DNA of 64,000 bases from Aplysia californica (Eukaryota > Mollusca > Gastropoda > Aplysiida > Aplysiidae): assembly GCF_000002075.1 (NCBI RefSeq), contig NW_004797292.1, positions 1,794,856 to 1,858,855 of the forward strand. Reading direction: 5' to 3'. Positions 56,689 to 64,000 of the stretch are shown in pieces. The notes beneath the pieces were generated by a model that ran no database searches, was not told the origin of the DNA, and saw only the letters and a list, made by a program, of their open reading frames with translations. The position numbers and the translations under genes are program-made. Within the stretch, counting starts at the first letter, position 1. Each line of letters starts with the position of its first letter.

Positions 56689-59600
56689 AACAAAACAAAA
56701 CACTCAAGAACAGCACTCCATCTCCATCCCCTCCAAAACAGAGAAAGAAAAAAAAACACTCAATCCTTCTTTCAGTCAGTACCAAAAAAAATGAACAACT
56801 ATTCCCCTACATCACCTGAATATTGATTTGAGAGACAATGCAAGTAACAAACGTCGATACACCAATCACAGCATTGACAGAAGTTTGTTTTAGTTTTAGA
56901 GAGAGTTTTACAGCACTAGCAACATAAATAGGTTATAACATAAGTGTTGAATATTAGAAGTGTTACAAGAAAGTAACATACAAAGAAAAGAAGATGAAGA
57001 GACAAGGACGATAGAAGTTTGATAGGACAGAAAAAGCAAACCACAACACAGCACCCACCAACCATCCGAGCATTGATAGAGGTGACAATCTTTGGAATAA
57101 ACCACAATAAACACAGATGATGACTATAAAACTGTAACGTAATTGTTTTATGCCCCTATTGAAACAATTTCGATCATTTAAGGAGTAGGCTGTTTAAACT
57201 TTACTGTCTTTGTTGACAAGCACAGAATCTATTGATTCTCTGCACCCAAATTAAATGCATATATTCCGGTAATAAGTGAGGGGTTATTTGACCGAAAGTA
57301 ATTGTTCCTTTCCCACTCTCTTTTCCTTTCCCACTTTCTTCCTGGTAACATGTGTAGGGTTATTGGACAAAAAGTAGGGGCCTTAGTGTTTATTTCCTCC
57401 CTTTCTTTCTGGTAACAAGTGAGGGGTCATAGGGTAGAAAGTAAGACTTCTTTTCCCCTTTCCCAGAATAAGAATTAAAGAAAAGAAAGAATTACGTTAC
57501 TCTCCATTTTCAGCAGTCACGGGATCTACAAATAAAAATAGGAGGCCTATGTCTTCTTATGACAGTCAAACTGGTGTCCTAATTCTAAATGCTCAGGAAC
57601 AACTTATTTACTCAGTTTTGTTCAAAATTATTTTACTTCCACGAGTAAGATGTGAAAGGGATAGTCAAATAAGAAATGTCAAGATGTGAAGCCATACTGT
57701 GAAAAGATTTTCTAAAAACTCAATATAACGCATATTTCTAAATTCTTTTAACGATACATATTCTCAGGCCCTCACTCATGGCATCACTACAATGCCTTGC
57801 TGTATTTGCACAACGTTTTATAGCATTTGTAATCAATCATATTTAAACTTTGAGATAAAGAACAGCAAACAGGGACATGACTATGTGGGAACAGATGATG
57901 ATGTACAAAAACAAACAGCACAAAGGAGAGAAACATGTTGGATGTGCAGGCGGTGCCGTCTAGCTATCTGTGCCTTAAAGTGTATTACATCCAATACTTC
58001 ATTCAGATATTTTTTTAAGTCAATGGTCATCTTATACGACGATGAACAGACATGTGTATTATATCACATACTTCATCCAAGGAATTTTTAAATTGGCTGG
58101 TGATTTATTAGGATGATGAACATATAGCGTATTACGTCACATATTTTATTAACAGAATTTGTTAATTCAATTGTAATTTTTTCCAGGATGAACAAATACT
58201 TGTATTACATCACATTTGTTATTCAAAAGTTTGTTGATTCCAAGGTGATTTTTTAAAGATGCTGAACAAATACATGTTTTCCATCACATATCTTATTCAA
58301 AGAATTTGTTAATTTAGAGGTGATACTTTTTAAAGACGATGAACAAATAAAAGACATGACATTAAGGACAAACACTAGAGTGCTTGTCTGTAAGACTATC
58401 ACAATGTGAACTTTTTTAGCCTTTAAAAGTCTATTTCCTTTCTGTCGGGTGAAAATTAAAGAGAAAAAAGTTACAATAATATCTATATAGGCTACCTCTT
58501 TCACCACCATTACATTCCTAAGGACCCCATTTGTTACCAAACAAAGGTTTCTACTATAGTTATATGGAGTTGACAGTGGAAGTACACCTTCTATTTCCTT
58601 TACTTCCTTTTCTTCCCATTTTGTACTGCCCATGAAAGACCTCACAGATGCTGAATTGTAGGTTTCTCAACCACACGTAGGGACATTGATTTTTCATTAC
58701 ACAAGACCTATAAGTGACCTAAAAGTACAAAATATCTTTTCCTACTACAAAAGAGTGTTCATTGTCGGTAAGTCAGCCATATTAACATTACGCTGTTTTA
58801 GAAACTGACTGCACAATGAACTGCTCTGTCAACTTTTCAAAATGATGTACGGCAGAGTCTTACACTAATCAGTCAAAGTCCACTCTTAATCATTATAATA
58901 TATGCTTTTATGTCACTACCACATGTTCTGAGGTTTAGAAAAAACTATTATGTCCCTATGGTGCACGGAAAAAGCAGGATGAGAAACAGTAGGATGTGCA
59001 AGTGGTGCCCCTTGACTGTCTGTGCTCTCCGGTGCCTTACATTAGGGACCTTCAGGGAAACACAATACATGTATCATACTGTTACTAACAGTTACCTGGT
59101 TGGAGACCTACAACAGAATAAACCAAAGCAAAAGGGACCCATTAAATATCAACGAGATGATATCTGATAGAAAAGACAATATCGTCACAATCATAACACT
59201 ATTGCCATGGTCAGTTGTCATTTTCTTTGTTTTGAGAAAGTTTTGAGAAAGCTTTTCTTTGATAAGTGTTTACCTAAGTCAACTTGATGACAAAAGCAAA
59301 AGGGAAAATATTAGTTGTTGGATTTTCAGTACATGAAAGAAAACCCTGCAATATTGAAGACATAAAACAAATCACAAACATTTTACATCACAACAATATG
59401 TAAAAACCTAAAAAAAAGATATTTAGGCAGTAATGACACTTTAAAACGAACTAGTTCTGAAACAAAAATGTCTTCTGGAAAGTTTAACTTTCCCTTCAAT
59501 CGACAAGTCTTTCTCAGTGTAGCAGTTTTCTAATTAAAATAAATGTAAATAGATGTCTATGCTTTCTAAAGACTAGGAGCAATTAATGACTTACGGCACT

Positions 59601-62600
59601 GATAGAATTATCTCAATGTTTGAGTGTAGTTACAAAGAACAGCTAATTCCGAGAACTTGAAAAGATAGGGACAGGAAAAGACCAGAAAAATAGGTTTCTT
59701 GAGAGCATCCAAGCAAAGAAAAAATTAAGAAACCATGATCACCAAAGTCTGTGTAGGATCTGGTACTCGAAGAGGAAGAAGTCTACAGCCCAGTATGAAA
59801 ACATTAGGTTTCAACCGTTTTTTTACTTATTCCATCAACTTTTCATTCTGATTTTTAAAAATCAACAAAGTCAGAGCATCAAGCTTTACTTTTGAGCTTT
59901 CTGCAAATTTGAGGCTTAATGTATTTGCATCCCAGTGCAGGGAGAAAAGAAAAGTTTTCTTACCCTGAACTGTATGAAAGTTTGCAGCAAAATGAACAAA
60001 GACGGACGGTGGGTGACCAGAAAATCCAGAAACTTCCACAGGGGAAGGTCCACTGCAACAAACAAAAACATGTGTTAATGACAGGTGAATAGATTATGAC
60101 AACATGGTAACAACAGGTGAATAAATTATGACAACTTGTTATAAGCATCAGGGCCAATATATAATTATTATGGCACCAAGTCGAGCCATGAGAGATTTGA
60201 CTGGCTATCTTGTACAGCATTGAGTAAACGGAAACACATAGAAACACATAGACACCAAAACAGTGATTTCATGCTGGGAATAAAAAAACCAGACTGAAAC
60301 AATGAAGAGAAAGTTAAGAAGTGGGACCTACCAGAGCACCCTCCCATTACCAGCTAGAAAACTTACAAAAGATGAGAAATGATGGAGCAGAGAAAAGTCA
60401 TCGACTTTCAATAACAAAAATAGATATAAAAGCCACTGACCTTTGCCCTTGGATGCCATGGCCTGAATGGTCTTGGCCACCTGATGCCATTGTGACGACA
60501 GCTGTCGGTCAAAGCAAACAGTCAAAATCTCCAGACCTGGGGATGGATTGTATTGATATATTAGTCACAATCATACAAACCCACCAACAGCAACACGAAC
60601 ATTTCATCTTTTCATAAATTTAGTAACTGCTAAATGAGTTTTTGTAACACTAGCATCTTAACTTTGTCAATTTCACAATAAAAAAAATATACAGTTAAGC
60701 CTGAAAATTAATACTTCAATATAATCTACCCCATGTGCAAGGAAAGTATGTCTGCATCTACAGATAGGAGAAAACATAATGTCTTATGTTTTAGTATTGT
60801 TTGAGTAAGAGTTTTATGGCACTTGAAACACAAAAGAAGGACGAGAGATAAGGATGATAGATGTTTGAAAGGAAAGAGAGAGCAAATTGCGGCTGTTTGT
60901 ACAGGTGAATGTCTTACACAGGTGGCCCTTAGAGCAGGTTTGACTGTGTTTCTAAAAAGTCTCACAACTAAATTTTATCTTTGAGAAATGCACATTTCTC
61001 AGAAAAGAGCACTATATGTGAAAACAACGCGATAAAATCGTAGCTACTCACCAACAAGAGCTGTGTAGTGATGGAGCTCCGATGCGAACTTGCTGCTCTG
61101 CTTGTCCGCATGCGATATGCTGCCACATCGACCGTGCTCCCCGGTGGACAGATAGAGCGGCTTCCCCACACTGTTCTGACCGCCCCCGGTCGGAGAACTG
61201 GGCGGGTTCAACAGGTTCACGATGATGGTCAGCACAAACACCATGTCCGTGTGACTCATGCGGGGCGTGTCTGGAGAGAGACAGGGACAGTATTTCACCC
61301 TCACGACCATACTGATCTCTCCTATAGCTTGTACACTTTCATGCATGACTAATTTTTCTCATAGAAATTCTTTATATATGTATACATATATATACATTTT
61401 ATTATGTTTTACATACATGCAAATCCATTAACTTTGAAAATGTGATATCTTTATGAATGTAATGCGCATTGAGCATTTTTTTAGAAAATGGAAATGCCCA
61501 GCTTAAAAGCTATTTATTATTATTATTACAAAATGTCCACGGTTAAAAAAAGATATAAACAAATTGCTGCTCAATTTTCTCAGGTCATTGCATGTGATCG
61601 AAAAGTTTGATGAGCAACAGAATCTAAAACCCCATAAATGAAGATTACTGCGAACTAAGTTTTCGATATGTCTCTATTAATGTTAGCTTAATGCGGATAA
61701 AAAAATTTCAGTTGCAACAAACCCACAGATAAGATTCTTCTTCAACACATTTTAAGTGTTTAGATGACTCAGAGTCACAGCCATGAAATTTTACCTCTGC
61801 AGTGGCTGCCCACTCGGATACACAGAGGCAGGATAAAGTTGATAAGAAGATTGAGGGATTTCTCATTGGCAGAGAAGGCACTCACTCCACCACAGATTTG
61901 CTCAAGAGAGTACTGGTCCTGGAAGGGAAAGAGTAGAGAATTTTAAGAGCACAAAAAAAAACGATGGCTAGGAATACATGCAATTTTACATGCCACCATT
62001 AGGGCTCAAAGGGTTAACATTCACCCCTTTGTTGCTGAAACATTTTTATTTATGTTTGTCCAGTGAAGGTAGAAAGTTTATTCAAGAGAGGTTAATTATA
62101 TAAAGCCATATCATCTTTTCTCCCTTATCTAATAAAATAAAACTACTCATACTAAAGTTACATCTTTTAAACCTTCCTCTATAGGCAAGCAGAAAAAAGA
62201 TTGCATTGAAAAAGTTTTGGAGAACAAAAGCAAGTACATACATCTACAGAGCAGTGAAGGGCTAAAAAAATATATTAACCACAGAAAGCAAAATTGTCTC
62301 AAGTGAGCAAATTGCCAAATACTCCCCATCTCCTATCCCTCAGATCATATTGTCAGCATCTTTCCAAAGTGCCGAAGTCATTTTGTTAGTTTTTTTAATT
62401 TAAAGAAAATATCAGCGATATCAAAACAGTGACTTCGGTACCTGTTATTTTTCCATTAAAAACTGGAAAGGAAACAACAGAGCAAAACATTGGCGCTCAT
62501 ATGACCTTATGCAGTTGCGAGCGCCGTAAAACGTTTTATTTTAAAAAAAAGAAGAGCAAAACAAGTGTATTGAAAGATGTCCCGAGACATTTTTATTCAA

Positions 62601-63649
62601 ACAACTGCATGTCTGGGAACCCCCCCCCTATTCAAACAACTGCATGTCTGGGACCCCCCCCCCCCTCACCCTCCCCTTTTTATTTAGGCAATTGTGGAAA
62701 AACTCTGACAATTTGAAAAAAAAAAAAAAAAACTCATTCCACATTCAGCTTCCCATAAAATCTGTATAGTACTCACCCCTAGGGCCTGCATTTGCATAGC
62801 CACCAGCTTGACCACCGCCGACACAAAAAGGGGTGTGGCGTCAGTCTGTAGGGAGCCTGGCTCGCTGCGGTGGCTGCCCGCCGGGTTGATCAGGGACTCA
62901 GGGAGCAGAGAGCCGGAGCCCGTGCTGGTCAGCAAGATGGTGATCAGGATGTTGACCAGAGTCTGAAATAAAAATCCAATAAGTCAGACCATGGAGGTGA
63001 ACACATATTTCTCACAAAAGTTATTCTACAGAGGTGAACAAGTATTTCTCACACAAGTTTTCGATAAGAGATAAGATAAGATAAGAAGATACTTTATTGT
63101 CCCAGAGGGAAATTAGTCAGTGATTTACATCATTTGCGACACAGTTAGTTCATATAAGTGTCGGAGATTGAAGATGTTACAAGATAGATAGCGACTATAA
63201 TATGTTTGATAAGAAAGAGTTCAGTAATGTGTGAAAATGAGCATTCAAAAATGTGTAGGTCTATGTGTGTGCATACAATAACAGGCATTTTTATTTTTAA
63301 AGAACTTACCTTGAGATGAGGCAGGAGAGCAATGAAGGAGAATTTCTTGAGCGTTTGGTACACACCTAATCAGAGAGACACACAACAATATAATAATATT
63401 AAAAGAAAGTCAAAAACACATTTCTTACTATAGGGGAAGAAAAAGACTTATGACTTAAAGCAACACATCTGAAAAAAAGTGTTGGCCCCTTCTTGTAGGG
63501 AGCATCAAAAGGGGTGTAAAAATATAAACTCACATGACTTGAACGCTTCCGCAAATAAAATATGCAGCTGAAACCAAAGCTCTATATTCATAAAAAGAGT
63601 TCAACAAACCTTTCAGAATATTGGCAGCTGCCTCCCAGTCAAGTTGACG
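36699..63649 (-). CDS. UNC80: UNC80, C-terminal 1,568 residues (13 exons; continues beyond right edge)
   Basis: UNC80 is the large scaffold that links UNC79 and NLF-1 to NALCN, the sodium-leak channel setting resting excitability. Exons 5' to 3': 63649-63610, 63365-63310, 62962-62777, 61918-61795, 61270-61052, 60536-60441, 60052-59964, 55092-54924, 53890-53726, 52558-52379, 52073-51924, 48614-48274, 39590-36699. GT-AG phases join to exactly 4,707 nt. The first 326 residues align with human UNC80 recalled from memory: RQLDWEAAANILKG (human RQVEWEPASNLIEG), PLFVSAVVKLVAMQMQAL (PFSTAVVRLVALQIQAL), LNLLINFILPLCIRVGS (LNLLIPFVLTVGSGS), LTVCFDRQLSSQW (ILVCFERQLGSQW), LWKFLDFLVTHRPSLFILL (LWDFLDFIVRTRIPIFVLL). 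Then comes a tail of about 1,240 residues, roughly three times the vertebrate one, poor in recognisable domains. The end, ESSSLLRDEE, resembles human ETSSLLQHGD. The N-terminal half lies outside the window. Confidence 0.95.
40565..40736. mobile_element. Tc1/mariner-type MITE, copy 3 (short)
   Basis: CTGTTGAACCTGAGACGATC at left, GACCAGGTTCGACTG|TA at right. 172 bp; interior GTGGTCCTCTTAGACAG resembles copy 1. Confidence 0.7.
42968..43015 (-). mobile_element. tRNA-like SINE fragment
   Basis: Minus strand has TAGTTCAAGTCTCCAACAAG, B-box-like, preceded by GTGTGGATGACCCC. Weak. Confidence 0.35.
43094..43333. mobile_element. TTAA-type MITE, copy 3, intact ends
   Basis: CCCTATCCGTACG and CGTACGGATAGGG are perfect inverted ends, flanked by TTAA at 43090-43093 and 43334-43337. 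240 bp, no coding sequence. Confidence 0.88.
46160..46475. repeat. Minisatellite, ~53-bp unit, ~6 copies
   Basis: Units follow CTCCTAGCACAATTTCAGGG-CGACTTTT then a T-rich spacer and TACAAAT, near 46165, 46220, 46272, 46320, 46377 and 46430, increasingly diverged rightward. Confidence 0.7.
48274..48614 (-). CDS. UNC80: UNC80 exon L
   Basis: 113 codons, strongly basic (KSRKTFKIKRAKTKTSMRPR, FMSHRRRPDFYG), ending IPESVEVK. GC-rich compared with the flanking introns. Separated from the last exon by an 8.7 kb intron. Confidence 0.82.
49370..49565 (-). mobile_element. tRNA-like SINE
   Basis: Minus strand: TCTGTGGTGTAGCCGTTAGG (A-box-like) then GAATTTGAGTCCTG (B-box-like), then a body ending GGTTTAAGTAGCCCACCTCC-TAAATGATC. 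The body recurs near 57150-57210, and a similar head is at 55500-55585. Confidence 0.6.
49735..49965. repeat. Minisatellite, ~33-bp unit
   Basis: About seven units of CTCATTTTGAAAGATACACA-CCAT with variants. Confidence 0.7.
50087..50487 (+). mobile_element. MITE family D, copy 4
   Basis: GTGAGGCATCGTGGTCAAAA through CTCCTGATTCAACCGTATCC-TGACAC. Confidence 0.75.
50566..51425 (-). mobile_element. MITE family D, copy 5, interrupted and 3'-incomplete
   Basis: GTGTCACGACACAGTGG... through GGTATCATC, then the 50635-51300 insertion, then resuming at TTAAAACTGGTTCATTTGCC to GATTGAAGGAGGTGGGGGTC. Confidence 0.8.
50635..51300. mobile_element. TTAA-type MITE, copy 4, nested in MITE D
   Basis: Ends CTGATTCCGTCCAT and ATGGACGGAATCAG, perfectly inverted, flanked by TTAA at 50631-50634 and 51301-51304. 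666 bp. The right part has GAGCCGCTGTCAGCGGCC palindromes. No transposase seen. Confidence 0.9.
51924..52073 (-). CDS. UNC80: UNC80 exon K
   Basis: MVAPHSPLLQRQGTIRFRG, NLSKQNSLEVDGPMAEVVYE. Phase 2-in, 1-out, consistent with neighbours. Donor AGAG|gtgaga. Confidence 0.82.
52379..52558 (-). CDS. UNC80: UNC80 exon J
   Basis: Ser-rich: TLLSQSSSSTGTLPRPS, then RSSKRITARQGSCILEKFS. GC-rich, open only in this frame with matching phases at both ends. Donor ATTG|gtaagt. Confidence 0.82.
52598..53140. repeat. Duplicated ~145-bp intron unit flanking a SINE
   Basis: CCTCAAATTTGCACACT to AAGCTCAATTCT (52598-52735) recurs at 52918-53052, with a partial third unit near 53085-53140. Confidence 0.7.
52740..52918 (-). 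mobile_element. SINE family A copy
   Basis: Full-length copy between the two duplicated intron units. Confidence 0.8.
53440..53660. repeat. (CA)n-rich region
   Basis: Interrupted CACACA with GGTACACA and CCCAGACACACAC repeats. Confidence 0.8.
53726..53890 (-). CDS. UNC80: UNC80 exon I
   Basis: AYRSRTATFATEHSDFSQT, then ASITEIAAEIIGPTRASHAS. Start of the low-similarity tail, assigned by phase, base composition and strong splice sites. A (GA)n tract lies 5' of its acceptor. Confidence 0.82.
53916..54525. repeat. (GA)n-rich region, ~600 bp
   Basis: GAGAGA tracts with recurring AGCTATACAGAGAG and GATACATAGAGAGAAAG higher-order units, preceded by a poly-G run. It lies in the UNC80 intron before exon I, so the transcript reads it as CT-rich. 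Confidence 0.85.
54924..55092 (-). CDS. UNC80: UNC80 exon H
   Basis: EYYLQQTVRDKLQGYTF then KSASAILVNLAVELRQLRDE. Human ARQHIADQLERRFIPRP, KSSLIAEFNSELKILKE. This ends the conserved C-terminal domain. Donor GGAG|gttctt is weak. Confidence 0.92.
55435..55590 (-). mobile_element. tRNA-like SINE fragment
   Basis: Minus strand: TCTGTGATGTAAAGGGTAGA then CCTGAGTTTGATTCCTG, a relative of 49370-49565. Confidence 0.5.
55662..55910 (-). mobile_element. SINE family A, long variant
   Basis: Mirror copy of 26183-26432, with GAGCGCCAAGGGTTTGATGT and TCTGCTCACCTCTTTAGCC. Confidence 0.75.
56628..56695. repeat. (CA)n microsatellite
   Basis: Nearly pure CA dinucleotide run. Confidence 0.9.
56892..57066 (-). 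mobile_element. SINE family A copy
   Basis: GAGTTTTACAGCACTAGCAA to CACCCACCAACCATCC; diverged but full length. Confidence 0.75.
57980..58350. repeat. Tandem repeat, ~73-bp unit, 5 copies
   Basis: Units GTATTACATCACATAYTTCA-TCCAA, AATTT, GGTGATTTTT, AGGATGATGAACAAATA start near 57980, 58054, 58127, 58200 and 58273. One isolated unit is at 51639-51711. Confidence 0.8.
59964..60052 (-). CDS. UNC80: UNC80 exon G
   Basis: DLPLWKFLDFLVTHRPSLFI then LLQTFIQFR; human LALWDFLDFIVRTRIPIFVL, LRPFIQCK. Followed by a 4.9 kb intron with tandem repeats. Confidence 0.95.
60441..60536 (-). CDS. UNC80: UNC80 exon F
   Basis: GLEILTVCFDRQLSSQWHQV then AKTIQAMASKGK; human LKVILVCFERQLGSQWYWL. Confidence 0.95.
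60808..60951 (-). mobile_element. SINE family A fragment joined to a Tc1-type MITE end
   Basis: 60808-60890 is a shortened SINE A; 60895-60951 ends AGAGCAGGTTTGACTGT, the right end of the CAGTYGAACCT MITE. Confidence 0.6.
61052..61270 (-). CDS. UNC80: UNC80 exon E
   Basis: DTPRMSHTDMVFVLTIIVNL, LNPPSSPTGGGQNS, ending ELHHYTALV. Human LLLQTVINVLLPPRI is the matching core. Confidence 0.93.
61795..61918 (-). CDS. UNC80: UNC80 exon D
   Basis: DQYSLEQICGGVSAFSANEK then SLNLLINFILPLCIRVGSHC. The hydrophobic part is the human MLLNLLIPFVLTVGSGS equivalent. Confidence 0.94.
62491..62560 (+). mobile_element. SINE family A, 5'-truncated to its terminal hairpin
   Basis: Only GGCGCTCATATGACC to GAGCGCCGTAAAACG remains, followed by an A/T-rich tail. 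The 41-nt block is identical to that at 26383. Confidence 0.75.
62777..62962 (-). CDS. UNC80: UNC80 exon C
   Basis: 62 codons, TLVNILITILLTSTG to LFVSAVVKLVAMQMQALG. Hydrophobic helical-repeat segment flanking a variable Ser/Gly loop. Donor GGG|gtgagt. Confidence 0.94.
63105..63235 (-). mobile_element. SINE family A, diverged fragment
   Basis: GACACAGTTAGTTCATATAA-GTGTCGGAGATT and GATGTTACAAGATAG match the family's middle. Confidence 0.5.
63310..63365 (-). CDS. UNC80: UNC80 exon B
   Basis: GVYQTLKKFSFIALLPHLK; human counterpart GVCLTLQRQPIISFLPHLR. Phase joins exon A through a split Gly. Confidence 0.92.
63610..63649 (-). CDS. UNC80: UNC80 exon A
   Basis: RQLDWEAAANILK plus one base (human RQVEWEPASNLIEG). 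Acceptor tcatttcag, donor AAAG|gtttgt. Most 5' exon visible. Confidence 0.88.
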
Positions 63650-64000
63650 CTGAAATGAAAAATGAGAACACCTAGTTGCACAAAGATCATTCATCCTCCC
63701 TTATTTCAATAGCAGAAAGTGAATACCAAAATCAGCAAATCAGTATTCTCAAAATATCTTTCTGCAGAGATAAATATCTCAGAATTAATCATCTTTGGTG
63801 AAACTCAAAAAATATGTTTGCACCTAGTCAAATGATACATCAAAATAACCATAAATGAATATAGAACTGGAAAATATTGAAAAGTTTGCAGTTATTTACA
63901 TACATTCCATAATATTTGTACATTAAGATATTAACATCCGATATTGAAAAAAAAAAAAAATTTTAATCTTGAAAAACGATCACAACCAGAAAAAAACCCA

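Overview
This is an animal nuclear genomic window: three spliced genes with GT-AG introns, large AT-rich introns, and dense SINEs, MITEs and microsatellites. Protein content, lophotrochozoan-style tRNA-derived SINEs and a TTAGGG-type tract fit a mollusc, probably a gastropod, but the species call is inference.

Layout. (1) About 2.0-17.0 kb, minus strand: a complete MRPS35 gene (mitochondrial small-subunit ribosomal protein mS35), 8 coding exons, 364 codons plus stop, reconstructed with every intron phase consistent. (2) 17.57-27.17 kb, plus strand: a complete CHMP1 gene (ESCRT-III subunit, CHMP1B-like), 6 coding exons, 201 residues. MRPS35 and CHMP1 are head to head, with 521 bp between their start codons, so they probably share a bidirectional promoter. 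(3) 36.7 kb to beyond the right edge, minus strand: the 3' part of UNC80, the large scaffold subunit of the NALCN sodium-leak channel complex. Thirteen exons encode the last 1,568 residues. The final 964-codon exon is an unusually long Ser/Pro-rich tail containing a tandem array of R-K-x-S units. CHMP1 and UNC80 converge on a gene-free 28.4-36.7 kb interval.

The rest is intronic or intergenic and rich in transposable elements. Families recognised from repeated copies, terminal inverted repeats (TIRs) and target-site duplications (TSDs): a 9-bp-TSD MITE with CTATTCTCACCC ends, three copies around the bidirectional promoter, one of them inside an interstitial TTAGGG-like tract; TTAA-flanked (piggyBac-type) MITEs, two of them nested in older repeats; TA-flanked CAGTYGAACCT (Tc1/mariner-type) MITEs; a ~430-bp MITE with ATCAGGC ends; a SINE family ending in a conserved hairpin, one copy with a 10-bp TSD; tRNA-like SINE pieces; a foldback element; a broken LINE reverse transcriptase; and several minisatellites. 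The three genes have no evident common pathway (mitochondrial translation, membrane scission, neuronal excitability). No tRNA or rRNA genes, CRISPR arrays, or virus-derived elements were recognised.
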